This document shows, piece by piece, positions 22,773 through 33,593 of a DNA stretch of 64,000 bases (its first letter is position 1; every line of letters starts with the position of its first letter). A program made the translations under genes and the position numbers. The stretch comes from Parietichytrium sp. I65-24A (Eukaryota; Sar; Bigyra; Thraustochytrida; Thraustochytriidae), in the NCBI GenBank assembly GCA_012862575.1, contig BLSF01000002.1, positions 930,001 to 994,000 of the forward strand. The letters run 5' to 3'. Under the pieces are notes generated by a model. It had not been told where the DNA came from and made no database searches. It saw nothing but the letters and a program-made list of their open reading frames with translations.

Positions 22773-25202
22773 ATGCTAGCGAGTTCGCAGGCGTCGGCGA
22801 CACTGTGCGCGGTGTCGCAGCGCATAAGAGAGAAGAATCCAGGGAGAGTGCCCATCATCTGCGAGGCAGACCACTCTCGGAGCCTTAAAGGATGGGGAAC
22901 GAAAAAGTCTAAATTCCTGGTGTCGGAGAAGCTGAATGTGAACCAATTTAGGAAATTCGTTCGCAGCAACTTGACCTTTCACGGTGACCCTGTGGACACG
23001 GAAGCGCAACTCACCATGGGCCAAGGGAGCCCTCCAAAGGTTGTGCTGTTCCTGCCTACGGGAGAGGAGATTCGGGACGGGCTCCTTGGCGTGGCCGACT
23101 TGGACAGGCTGCACAAGAGCCCGGATGGCTTTCTGTACCTTAAATATGTGGCCAAATTTTCTTCAAAGTCGGATGTCCTCGTGGTGCCGTGCGATCCGCC
23201 CAGACAGAGTGCGACACACATCTCAATACCGCACGTAGTCAAAGAGGGAAGCAAGGAGAGCGACGAAGACGAAGACGATGCCAACGACAACAACAACAGC
23301 AACAACGAGGCAGCGATGAGTGGTGATCCGGAGGATCGGTGCAAGACATCGTTGGCTGAGAGCGAGGAGCCCTCCCAAGGCTCGGGAGATTCGACTGCAA
23401 AAGTGGATCGCAGTGTCACTTTGAGCGGCGAAGAAGCACTTCCTTCATCTGAAGCCCATGACAACAGCGAAACAATCGAAGCTGAGATCTCGGCCTCGGA
23501 CGACGAACAAGCAAACCTGGACGTGTATACTTCGGATCCGCCCGCGGGACTCAAGGACGACGTACTGGAGAGAGTGACAGCGCAAGCCGGCGATGAAGAA
23601 GACGTGTTGAAAGATGAGTGCGAAAATGGATCTGAGGAGGTTGGGCGGAAACTTGCGCAAGCTGACGTCTTGACAAAACCGCTTTCTGGAGCTGATGGCT
23701 CGAAAGAGTGCACCGATGCGTCCGCGGAGCAAGTGGAGGAGGCACCATATGTGAGCGAAAGTGACTCGTCTACTAATGGCGACGAAGCTTCCCGAGTCCA
23801 CAAGGCTGGCGATGAAGCAGCTGATGACGAGAACAACGATGATGCGGACCCATCTTCGAGTGCTCGTGGGATCGAAATTGAAGAAACGGCTTCTCACGAC
23901 GCGCATCCGGATGTTTCAAGAGCAGTTGAGAAGAAAGACCAAGAAGACTCTCTCGAGGAGGATTGCCAGTCAAAACATGTTGAGGAGCCAAGTATTCCAG
24001 CCCCAGGAGAGCATCAGCGAGAACGACCAGCTGAGACCACCGCGGACTCCTCAAGTGTGACCGGCCAGGTTTCCGATAGTCCCAAGATGGAGCGCGAGCG
24101 AAGGGTTGAGCATCCGGCCACTGCAGCAGATGTTGACGACCTGTACAAATCCCCGCTCTATTCTGCACTTTCGCGCAAGCGTGCTGAGATGAACAATATG
24201 TCACCTCCGAAATTCGACCTGAACGATGGCGGTGAAACAACGTCTGCTCTGCACGCAAACAGCTATCAGCCGCCAACCCTGATGGAAAGGAATAAATCAA
24301 ACGGTGGCATGGAGTCCGTGGTGTTCACTGGCCTGGATTCGATGGTGCTGAGCGACGACGGGAGCTCAAATCGCGAAGACGCATTGTCTAATTCGAGTGG
24401 AATTGAGTCGACAAGTGGCTGGCCAACATTATCTAGGGAGAGCACTGTTGATGATATGCGGAGCCACGGCACATTTGTTGGAAACCCGCCCACCCAGACC
24501 CACCACTTGAATTTTCGCTCTGCAAATTTTCGGAATTCAATTCCAAGCTCCCCGATGTTAGATTCGAGATCGATTTTGCATCAAGCGGCATTGCGGCAGC
24601 CAGCACACCAGCAATATGGATATGCACTCGATGAACCCATGGCCGGGTATGCTGTTGCAAACGGCAACTCAACGTACCGAAAGCCACAGCGGTTCGCACT
24701 GGACGAGATGGACGACGAGGAAGCCACCAATCACATGCAACAAGAACATGGATTTCCAGTGCACGCTGGCTTCGCGGAGGAAGATGAGTGGGTTGAACTT
24801 GACGAACATGATGTGTTGCTAGAAGACTCTCCTCAAGGCAATTCTTTCGAAGCAGGGAAAGCTTTTCTACGCGAAAAGTTGTTCAACTTTGACCTCAACT
24901 CGGTTAACACGGATGCCATTTCAAGCAAGGCGGCGTCCCTTCGAGATTTGGCCTCCAACTTGATTGCAAACAGCAAATACGATATGAGCTTCGTGAGCTC
25001 TATCGCATCTGGAGTCGCCGCGCGTGGAACCTCGCTTAAGCAAAGCGCGCAGTCCTGGAAAGGGGACAGCTCCGCTACTAGCGACTCATTTGCGTCTTCC
25101 CAAGCCTCTCATGTATCGACGAATCACAAGGTTGTAGAAGAGGACTGGACTTGCCTCGACTTTGATGAGAAGGACGAGTCACCAGGAGGTCTCTTTGTCT
25201 AA
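22773..25202 (+). CDS. ATG8-like domain protein with long acidic region and C-terminal LIR-like motifs
   Basis: 809 residues, single exon, true ATG. Residues about 14-130 align by eye with ATG8/LC3/GABARAP: RIREKNPGRVPIICE, KFLVSEKLNVNQF, VVLFLPTGEE and DGFLYLKY, with a 15-20 residue insertion after the central strand. The two N-terminal helices of ATG8 are mostly absent. The chain continues past the position where ATG4 would expose glycine, so it cannot be lipidated like ATG8. Residues about 160-640 are acidic and disordered. Two LIR-like motifs preceded by acidic residues occur near the end: WVEL (673-676) and WTCL (792-795). An autophagy scaffold or regulator is inferred. It converges with CLN3. 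Confidence 0.8.
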   Translation: MLASSQASATLCAVSQRIREKNPGRVPIICEADHSRSLKGWGTKKSKFLVSEKLNVNQFRKFVRSNLTFHGDPVDTEAQLTMGQGSPPKVVLFLPTGEEIRDGLLGVADLDRLHKSPDGFLYLKYVAKFSSKSDVLVVPCDPPRQSATHISIPHVVKEGSKESDEDEDDANDNNNSNNEAAMSGDPEDRCKTSLAESEEPSQGSGDSTAKVDRSVTLSGEEALPSSEAHDNSETIEAEISASDDEQANLDVYTSDPPAGLKDDVLERVTAQAGDEEDVLKDECENGSEEVGRKLAQADVLTKPLSGADGSKECTDASAEQVEEAPYVSESDSSTNGDEASRVHKAGDEAADDENNDDADPSSSARGIEIEETASHDAHPDVSRAVEKKDQEDSLEEDCQSKHVEEPSIPAPGEHQRERPAETTADSSSVTGQVSDSPKMERERRVEHPATAADVDDLYKSPLYSALSRKRAEMNNMSPPKFDLNDGGETTSALHANSYQPPTLMERNKSNGGMESVVFTGLDSMVLSDDGSSNREDALSNSSGIESTSGWPTLSRESTVDDMRSHGTFVGNPPTQTHHLNFRSANFRNSIPSSPMLDSRSILHQAALRQPAHQQYGYALDEPMAGYAVANGNSTYRKPQRFALDEMDDEEATNHMQQEHGFPVHAGFAEEDEWVELDEHDVLLEDSPQGNSFEAGKAFLREKLFNFDLNSVNTDAISSKAASLRDLASNLIANSKYDMSFVSSIASGVAARGTSLKQSAQSWKGDSSATSDSFASSQASHVSTNHKVVEEDWTCLDFDEKDESPGGLFV

Positions 25203-25450
25203 GAAGGAGAACGTTTTCGCAGAGATCGGCGGACAGTCAAGCCGCTTCGTGTCTCGAATTTTGCTCCTCCTTGCGTCAGCAATGGACCAAGAGCTGTAAA
25301 GTCTTGTTGTTTCATTTATTTCTTTCCTCCAACCACTCTATTTTTTAAACACTTTTTTTGTTGTACATCTATTGCAGTATGTGGGGCTTTCAGACCAGCT
25401 GCGGAGGCTTTATCCGATTGGCGGCCAGCGACGGCCCTTTGCTGGGGTCG

Positions 25451-26741
25451 TTAGTACTTGTAGCCACATTCAAATGTTGGTGGCTGGCCGTCGTCAGAAA
25501 TTCCTTGCGCGCCGTACAAACAGCCTTGGATGATGATACCCAAAGCGTTCGACACTGTCGTACCAGCGGTGGCGGCAACAGACACAGCACTCATTGAGAA
25601 CTCTTTGTGTCCGTTTGCCAAGGTCCGCGACATGATTGCAAAGGTGTGAACATAAACACTCCCGCCAAAGAATCCAACGACGAGACAGAGAATGAGCAGC
25701 GAATTGTCCCACCACCATCGGTACAGTGGATCCAAAATGAAGAATGCAAGGAGGCAACATTGCATGATAGGCATCGTCCAGAGCAGCGAAAGGGAGAGAT
25801 GGACACAAGAACCTGAGCTTCTCGAGAAAAAAACTCCTACCTGATAAAGCCAGTTCGAGTAGAGGTAAAATTTAGCTCGGGCTGCTTGATCCTTCACGGG
25901 GAAACCTATAGCTGCCCATGTCCCGCTTTGCATGGAATACTCGCTCACGTACACAAGAAACATCGGAATCGTGTAAGGCCACAACGATTTGAAAATTTTC
26001 ATCTTCTCTGAGACTGGCAGATGGGTGATATCGTCCTCTGCCGTTGGTTCGCTCGGCCCAATCAGCTCACTCGACTCGTCGAGTTCCTGAACGACAAGAG
26101 GTTCCAGATGTTCACCTTCATCGCCACGAGCGGGTTCCAAGGAGTTATGCCCGACCGCGTTATCTCGGTCACTCAAATGACTTGGTTTGATGAGCAGCGC
26201 TTCGTAAACACATATGTACATGATAGGTAGCGCGACGGAGAGAAACAGGGTTGTGCTGAAAGAAAATCCGAGAGCGTCATTAAAGAACGCTTTCCAAGCG
26301 TACCCGAAGATACCAGCCGCCCCAGTTCCACTGGACCATGCCGTCACGCCTTTTCCGCCATAGAAAGAAGTCAGAGCGAGGATTGAGCTCTCCCCTAGTC
26401 CCTGCGCGATCGAGCCCAAAGCCACGCCAAAGAGCTGAATGCCCATAACCTTCGAGGACCCAACCGTGATGACGCTCATTGCGAACAGACAAAAGCACAT
26501 CCTCACCCTCGTTCGATACGACACAGCATGGTAAAAGTACGGCCCGACGGCTTGCAGCACCAAGGTGGGAAACGTCTACACGAACAACACAACCTCAGCT
26601 TCACGCACCTCCTCACCAACTCCAAGCGGTCCTCCTCAAACCTACATTGCACAGATAAACAAGGCCAACTCCGCCAGCGGAAATGGACTTGGCCCCGGCG
26701 TTCAAGATCACAAATATGCTGTTGTTCAATAGCCTGTCCAT
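25451..26741 (-). CDS. CLN3: CLN3 (battenin) lysosomal membrane protein, two exons
   Basis: Exons 26646-26741 and 25451-26575 encode 406 residues; the 70-bp intron (GTAGGT...TAG, 26576-26645) lies in phase 0 between YLCN and TFPT. Family hallmarks are LLNN plus a hydrophobic helix at the start, GLGESSILALTSFYGGKG, the conserved VSEYSMQSGTWAAIGFPV, and GVFFSRSSG. About eleven hydrophobic segments are visible, as expected for this MFS-like fold. CLN3 acts in the lysosome/vacuole and is linked to clearance of glycerophosphodiesters; loss causes juvenile Batten disease in humans. The first in-frame ATG (26741) leaves only a few residues before the first helix, so the usual cytosolic N-terminus is short. 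Ser/acidic loops sit near residues 170-215. Confidence 0.9.
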
Positions 26742-27314
26742 TCGGCCGAACGGCCAGCCCGTATCCAGTTCACGTCAGTTCCTCACTTCGTCAGTTCCAC
26801 ACAAACCCAAACCCACCCGGCCAATCTCCCGCACGCCCCGCCATCCTTCCCATTTCTCCCCAGCTCTGGCCCGGCAACCTACCCAAGCAGCCACAACGCG
26901 ACGATGTCGCGGCTGGTGGCATTCATTGTCCTCGACTGGCCTTGTCCGCGCTCCAAAAAGGTTTCTCCGACAGTCTCTGGGTGAGGTCTTGCACAACTTG
27001 CACGACTTGCAGGACTTGCACGACTTGCAGTGCGGCGAGCGGGGACAGTCGTGGGTGTACGCGGAGACTGACCGTTCTATCCAGGCAACCCGGACTCGGG
27101 GAGAGAGCGCTGGGCTCGTTGGGAGAGAAGCAAGGTTGAGGTGTCAAAGAAGAAGAAGCAGAAGAAGAAGAAGGAGAGGTGGAGAGTTGGAGAGGATCCA
27201 ACGGTTTTGCGAGCACTGGAGCACTGGAGCACTGGAGCGTTGGCGAAGTGGTCAAGAAGTGGATGGAATTCGTGAAAGCAGTGCGTTCGTCTGGTTTGAA
27301 GAGAAAGAAAGGAG
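26742..27314. other. intergenic, upstream of CLN3
   Basis: 573 bases between the 3' end of the WD40 gene and the CLN3 start, all relevant to minus-strand genes. It contains short direct repeats (ttgcacaacttgcacgactt type near 26990-27030) and AGAAGA runs near 27150. No gene is recognised. Confidence 0.45.
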
Positions 27315-30209
27315 TCAGGAGATCTGCCGAGGGAGATGGACTGCGGCGCGAGGCGACGGTGGGGACCTGTTTGGGCTTGTGCTTCTTCCGTTCACGCTCA
27401 GCGCTGGTGGTGTTGGGCGCAGCACTAAGTCTGCAAAACCATGATGTTGGTCCCAAGCAGATGGGCTTTGATCTTGTCGCGGAGATTTGAGCGGCGTGCG
27501 GCGAGGGCGATGCTGCTTTGATCGCTCTGCCTGGTTGCGCAGAAATGCTGCAGAGGAATGCCTTATGTCTCGCAAAGTTGTGGCAGCGGGAGCTAACGCC
27601 GACCCATCTTTTGCTGTTGGGTTAGTCTCTGGCAAGCGGAGATGAGGAGTCTTGGAAGTTGGGTGCGTGCTGTTGTTCTCGCTAGCGACGGCCTTGGCTT
27701 CTCTCCGCGAGGCAGCAGCATCTTGTGGAAATGGAAAAACCGCATGGGCTGACATGCTTGGAGATGGCAGTTCGTCCGAGTAATGGATGTCTCTGAAGGA
27801 TGGCGGCTGAGGAGCGGGCTGGAGAGCAACATGACCAGTGACGACCTTGCGCGGCGACGTTGCCTCTGCGGACGCCTGGTCTTTCGGTGATGCTGGCATG
27901 ATACTCGACAGCAGAGAGTTTGCAAGATTCTCGAACGGCCCGGCAAACCCGGAGGGGGTCTGGTTCGAAGAAGCAGGGACATAAGCATAATAAAAGTTCT
28001 TGGAAGGGTCTTGCGGTAGACGAAACATCCCCAGCTCAGGATCTCCACCGAAAGTACTTCTCCTCCCCCTAGGAATGGGCTCCAAACCCATCGATAATAA
28101 AACTGCGTCAATGCGTTCCCCTGCTCTGATGGACTGTACAAATTTTTCCAGAGAAGTCCCGGAAGCCCTGCGCTGAAATTCTGCTTCGCCGGAAGCCAAT
28201 GCGGTAAGGACTCTGTGACAAGGAAATGGGGTATAAACGAGCAATTTGCAGACGGATTCTGCGTCTAGCTGATACTTGCGCATGTTTGTCGTCAACCGCG
28301 AGAGTAAGACTTCATGCGAGGAGTCTTCTAAATACCCTACAAAGGTCCGAAAAAAAGACTCTGCGTCCGAGCCGTGGAGAAGGTGTCGGCCGTCTCCGTG
28401 CTGGGCAAGAGCCTGCTCAATTTTTTTGCCGCCGGAACCTTCAAAGAGTCGCGCAATGGCAGCGCGGTCGCCGGCCTGTACGCCATAACCGCAAGCAGCG
28501 ATTGCTCGCTCCAGAGCTTTTGCACGCCGGGTGAACGTCCAAAACGCTTCGCATGTCGAGCTATGCACACTGGAAGCGTACTCTGCGAGAGCCTGTAGCT
28601 CGAGGAGGCCTTGCACCTGAAAACCTAGCACCCGGCCACTGCAGCTCACAACAACATAATGCTGCGATAATAAATGATCTGAAGAATTGTCGCTTCGAAG
28701 TACAGGACAAACGAACTTGACTGGCTCTGGTGTCCGTATCTGGAAAAGCAGCCTTCCAGACTCGACGCACCAGATTTTGATGGAACAGTCGTCAGAAGCC
28801 GAGAAAACGATACCCTCATCTTCCCCTGCGTCTGGAAATACTTGTGCGTAGTTGCGGGTGAATGCCACGCTTGAGCACGCTCCGTGATGCAGCATTCGAT
28901 GCTCAAGCCCCAAAAGTTCTGTCCGACGCACTTTCTGCAAGTCATTATTTCGCACAAAGTCCCGTTTTATCTCCGATGGCGTCTTTGCCGTTCGAGAGTC
29001 CTCCCGTGTGGTCTGAATGGTATCTGCGAGTTTTCTCTTCGAATCGTATTGGTATTCCATCAAAGCAGCTCGAAATTCCCCTTTGCAGTCTTCAAGCTCC
29101 GCTGCACCACCGTCAGGAATTTTGATGCAGTCGCTATCCATTGGGATATAGTGCATACCTTCACGCGTTTGAGCTGCGATGGCCAAAATGTCAGCGTTAA
29201 CAGCTGTGCTGAGGTCCTCGTGAAGGGGGATTGCGTTCCATACCTTCACCTCTCCGCCTGATGAACACGTTACGATACGCCTCGCATTGCAGGCAACGTC
29301 AAGCGCTCGAATGGGAGATTCATGTGCGTCGACTGAGCCCCGGAGCTTCACCTGGTATGAAAAGTCGCAATCTTCCTCCTCGCCCCCTTCCTGTTCGTCT
29401 TGTTGCATTTCAGCCTGAGTGCGCCGTTCAAGATCTCCGGTCTCGCCGCCTTTTAGTGCGGGTGTCTCCTCTGCAACTCCGGCATCCTGCTGAGGATCCT
29501 TCGGCTCCAATTGAGAATCATCCGCTTTTGCATGCTCAGCTAATTCAGAGTACACAGCGTCGTAAGAATCTGTTCCTGGTGAGTCCCAGATAACCACTTT
29601 TCCGTCGCTGCCGGCACATAGGGTGCGCAAACTTCCGTCTCTCAAACACGAGAAAGCGCTAACAGAATGTAACGTGCAATCGTGAGCGAGCGAGTAAACT
29701 GTATCTCCGGTTTCTAGATTCCACAGTCTTGCCTTGCCGTCCGCAGATCCTGTACAGAGGTAGTTTTCGGCAACAAAAGCACAGCACTTGACATGGTCTT
29801 TATGGCCTTTGAGCACCAGCTTGAGGCCTTCCCCGGAGGTTGTGCTCCATATATACACTGATTTGTTCTTTGAACAACATGCAATAGTTTCACCACTCGG
29901 TGAGAATTTACAGAATGTGGCCTCGCCCGATTTACTTTTACTACCTTTTCGGTTGCTCTTTGCCGAACCCACGTCACCCTCATCTTGCGATTTTGCTGTC
30001 GACAAAACAAAGAGATCTTTACTAACGCCCATATTCTCAAACGCGAACCCCCATCCTTGACAATACTTATCGTGGCAAGCAGCGACCATCATGTCGATTT
30101 CCTCCGCCTGCGCCCTTGCAGCCAGCGGCCCGTCGCCCCGCACCCACACATCAATGCATGCGGCATTCCTGCCAATTTGCTGGCAGAATACCAGGCCCCC
30201 GGCTTGCAT
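27315..30209 (-). CDS. WD40-repeat protein, unknown function
   Basis: 964-residue single-exon protein. WD40 blades are visible at about 100-215 (CKFSPSGETIACCSKNKSVYIW, GHKDHVKCCAFVAENYLCTGSADGKARLW as two blades), with further blades to about 360 and again at 480-560 (GIVFSASDDCSIKIW). Acidic, glutamate-rich insertions separate the blades. The C-terminal half (about 560-800) is helical and unfamiliar. The last 150 residues are Ser/Pro/Arg-rich and probably disordered. A second possible start is the MM pair at residues 40-41 (30092). No signal peptide or TM is seen. I do not recognise the family beyond the propeller. Confidence 0.75.
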   Translation of the reverse strand: MQAGGLVFCQQIGRNAACIDVWVRGDGPLAARAQAEEIDMMVAACHDKYCQGWGFAFENMGVSKDLFVLSTAKSQDEGDVGSAKSNRKGSKSKSGEATFCKFSPSGETIACCSKNKSVYIWSTTSGEGLKLVLKGHKDHVKCCAFVAENYLCTGSADGKARLWNLETGDTVYSLAHDCTLHSVSAFSCLRDGSLRTLCAGSDGKVVIWDSPGTDSYDAVYSELAEHAKADDSQLEPKDPQQDAGVAEETPALKGGETGDLERRTQAEMQQDEQEGGEEEDCDFSYQVKLRGSVDAHESPIRALDVACNARRIVTCSSGGEVKVWNAIPLHEDLSTAVNADILAIAAQTREGMHYIPMDSDCIKIPDGGAAELEDCKGEFRAALMEYQYDSKRKLADTIQTTREDSRTAKTPSEIKRDFVRNNDLQKVRRTELLGLEHRMLHHGACSSVAFTRNYAQVFPDAGEDEGIVFSASDDCSIKIWCVESGRLLFQIRTPEPVKFVCPVLRSDNSSDHLLSQHYVVVSCSGRVLGFQVQGLLELQALAEYASSVHSSTCEAFWTFTRRAKALERAIAACGYGVQAGDRAAIARLFEGSGGKKIEQALAQHGDGRHLLHGSDAESFFRTFVGYLEDSSHEVLLSRLTTNMRKYQLDAESVCKLLVYTPFPCHRVLTALASGEAEFQRRASGTSLEKFVQSIRAGERIDAVLLSMGLEPIPRGRRSTFGGDPELGMFRLPQDPSKNFYYAYVPASSNQTPSGFAGPFENLANSLLSSIMPASPKDQASAEATSPRKVVTGHVALQPAPQPPSFRDIHYSDELPSPSMSAHAVFPFPQDAAASRREAKAVASENNSTHPTSKTPHLRLPETNPTAKDGSALAPAATTLRDIRHSSAAFLRNQAERSKQHRPRRTPLKSPRQDQSPSAWDQHHGFADLVLRPTPPALSVNGRSTSPNRSPPSPRAAVHLPRQIS

Positions 30210-31767
30210 GTCGGCCTATGCGCAGCAACCACTGCCGCGCTTTCACCGTTCAATCTGCATTCAGATGTCGTGCACAGCAACAACTTTGACCAGCGAAATT
30301 CACCTCCTGCTCTCCTGCGCAGTCGCAAAAACTTCAACCTTGTTTCTGACTGTGCAGTTTCCAGCTGCAAACTATCGAGCCTGCGTTTCTACCGGGGCGG
30401 CTTCCGTCTTGTCGTCGATATGTCGCTGCTGCCGCTGATTCCAACCTCTTTCCGTGATATACTTTTCGATGCCGGGATACGCCTTGTCGTACGTACGATC
30501 TCCGCCTTTCTTTTCACGCGTACCAAGTATCAAGTATCAAGTACCAAATATCAGTTCCACTGCTGTGCCCTTGCTCGGGGTACTCGAGGACGTTCGTCTC
30601 TATGTCTTCAAGTTTCTGCCACGTCCATCTCACCACTAGCAGTATTATGCGTTTTCAGTAAGACAATTGCACTTGGGCGCTTCAAGTTTCAACGCACATG
30701 TTCATTATACATTTATAGTAGGGAACGCCATAAGGTACCAATGTGTTAGGAGTGATCAGAATTCCCGAGATCCCCGAGTGGCATATGAGACTGCTACTGG
30801 ATATGGGTTCCGCAAGGTATTACGGGAAACTATGAGGTTGATGAATGGCCACGTGTTAAGTGTTAGTATAGGGTGGGGTTAGGCGGGAAGAAGTTGTCTT
30901 TCGATCCAAAACGTCTTGAGATGCTGCCCATTAGCTGACGGGACTATTCTTGGATAAGCAGTTCACCTATAGTGCTGATCTCTTCACTTGGCCAAGGCGA
31001 TCTCATGGACCTAGAACAAGTTTTTCTTTTGTTCCAAAAAAGTACCATCAAACAAAGAGGAAGAAAAACATGCTTAGCTATAGTCCCGATGACACTCACC
31101 TAAGCGGCACTGAGTACTCACAGAGTCATTCACTCACCGTCCCATCGTTCAATGATGATGCCAAGAATGCCAAGGGATAAGTCGTTGGTGCTTGTACTTT
31201 GGTAGTTGAAATTCGTTAGCGGAGCAGTACGGCGCAGTAGCTATAGCAATGCAAAGACGGGAAAGGAATTCTCGTTTCTCACTCCTTTTCTTGAGTTGAA
31301 CAAACATTCCAAATTGAACATGCACTTTTAGATGTCAACGGATGACGAATTTCAACAATGAAAACTCACAGTCAAGAAAAAACTGTTGGGTCGCGGTCCA
31401 GTGTTCACTGTGGCACATTGTGAGCAAACAGTTTACTGCTAGGAGACATACCTGGACCACAGACAAGTATCACAGGTTGGGTAGGGCGAGGTAGACAGGT
31501 TATATGTTGAGATCTTGGGTTGATGATCAATCCGAGGGTGGTCCAGTCCCATAATGCCAATCAGTGCAAGCATCCATTGAAGAAACAAAGATCGATCGAC
31601 TGTGCAGAACAGGCTGTTGCGCGAGAATAGGACACGTGCTGACGGTGCGCGGCAAATAAGGAGCATAAGGAGTAAGTTGCAGCGACGAATCTCGCGCGAG
31701 TGCGTGGCTTGAACTGACAGGAGGTGGAAACAGGCTAGTTGGAGTTGGAAAAAGGTTAAAGGGAAAA
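30210..31767. other. 1.56-kb divergent intergenic region
   Basis: Separates the WD40 gene (minus) from the first claudin-like gene (plus). AAGTATC-type short direct repeats lie near 30525-30550. CACGTG occurs singly near 30850 and 31633. No coding potential is convincing. Confidence 0.45.
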
Positions 31768-32849
31768 ATGAACCGCGACCACGGAAGAAGGGGAAGCAAC
31801 GGAAGCGGAGGTTGCCTCATTGTGGCGTTCATCCTTGTCCTCTTCGCAACTGTGAGCCCATACTGGCTTTGGCAGACCTCGTGGTCTTGGTCTGGATCAA
31901 CCTCCACGATTGCTACAGGCTCTTTTGTCTTCTCGAGCGCGTCAAGCCAGGTACCATGCTGGGGCACTTGCGTGATCTTCGCACAGTGGAACTACTATTC
32001 TTACTTTGACAACTCCATTTGCCAAGGTGAGGCGTACACCAAGGTTGGGCAGTATGGGTTTTGCACGGCGGAAAATGGAACCTTCCAGACAGCTTCGCAA
32101 GTGAAGGCAATTCAAGGATTGATGATTACCTCTTGTAAGTCATATGATGAGAGAATGTCTTGCATTGGTTTCTCTGCAGCCCACCTCAACTAATTTTCTC
32201 GAGGCAAAATTTGTGACAGGCGTAACCTTGCTCATTGCTTCCGTGTTGGGCTTCGTCGCTCCCCAATCCGGGGGTTCCAAAGCTGGATTCTCTGCAGCTC
32301 TTTTTGCCTTTATTTCGGCTTGCACTACGTGCGCTGCAGTAAGTTTTGGTTCCGCGAGAAAACGAATGCTTCTTAATTCTTCTGACAAGCGTTTGCGCCT
32401 ATCCCTGTTAGTTTTCCGTGGCCGCATCATACGGTGAGTTCACGAGCTTTTGACAAGAGCTTAAGGGCGCGATTTTATCTGACTGTTTCTTGCTTACAAT
32501 TCGCACAGATTATTATCAAATACTTCGTGAGGGTAATGGCTACCTTCCGTTTAGAAGCAGCACTGGTCTCTACATTACCTCAAGCCCGACCCAGATGTGG
32601 TGGGGCCCAGCATTCGTCTCGACAGTCATTGCTTTCATCCTCTCCCTATTTTCGACGGTGTCCTTGTGCGCGGTTTCAAAGACCTTGGGTAAGTCATTCC
32701 AATATTTTAGTATAGCTGAATGCGTCTGTTGAAGATTTTTTCTCTAACCCGATGCCTCAACAGACGAAGATGATATTGAAGGAACATACGGAGCAGGCGC
32801 TGCTGGAACTGGCGGCAATACAGACTATGGCTACGTTTCCAAAGCATGA
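31768..32849 (+). CDS. claudin-like tetraspan membrane protein, five exons including a 22-nt microexon
   Basis: Exons 31768-32134, 32220-32338, 32412-32433, 32509-32688 and 32764-32849 give 257 residues. Each intron (73-85 bp) has GTAAGT or GTGAGT and an AG acceptor. The 22-nt exon encodes FSVAASY plus one base; skipping it would break the frame, and the neighbouring intronless paralogue has the matching FSVAAS. Four hydrophobic helices are seen, TM1 at about 16-36 and TM4 near 215-235. The large first loop has a Trp/Cys pattern (WGTC) reminiscent of the claudin/PMP22 superfamily. The tail is short, with DEDD and Gly-rich residues. Function in this organism is unknown. Confidence 0.75.
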
Positions 32850-33593
32850 GACACGAACATAGCAGCAGCTGATTGAACGAAGCTCTCTGCATTTTGGAAA
32901 CCAATTACTTCACTTCAATCAATCAATCAAGAGAACAAAAATAAGTAATGGTAATTTCCAATCATCTCTTCACTCGTTTTCAAGTTTGGCAAAATTCAGA
33001 ATTCAGGAAAACGCATTAACTCTTCCACTTTCGAAGCTGTCAATGTTCCTGCATTCAAAAAGAAGCAGTGATATGCGGCAGTTGGCCAGCTCGCCAGAGT
33101 GGACTGTGAGTGCAAGTACGGCAATGTTGCGCTGTTGTGATGCTGAGACGGTTGATTTTGCTCTTGCGCTGTTGGTGCTTTCAGAAAAGTTAAAATGTAA
33201 ACCGCCAAACTACTGGATTCATACAGAAACCTCTCGCGCTCACTCTTCATACAGTTTCATATATCATAAATCTTAACAATCCTAAAACAGCAAATGTCCC
33301 TGTACGAAATTCGTGGGCGAACGGAAATGTGCGAGCCCGAAAGTACTAAACAGTAATGGTTTGTAGTGTGAGTCAGTCAGTGAATTAAAGTGTCAGGTGT
33401 TTGACAAGTTTGACAGCGGGTTTGTGGAGGGTGTGCTGTGTGGCCGTACTGTAGCTTAGAAAAGACCATTATGGAGAGCACTTGAACTGCAAAAGTGCTG
33501 CGGAGGAAACGTTTAGTCAGGTGGAGGCAGACTGGGCTGCCTCAGCACCAGAGGCATCCAGAGGCCCAGTGAGTGACGGGAATCCAAATTTAG
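32850..33593. other. gap between tandem tetraspan genes
   Basis: 744 bases holding the 3' end of the first copy and the promoter of the second. AATCAATCAATC occurs near 32915. No gene is recognised. Confidence 0.45.
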
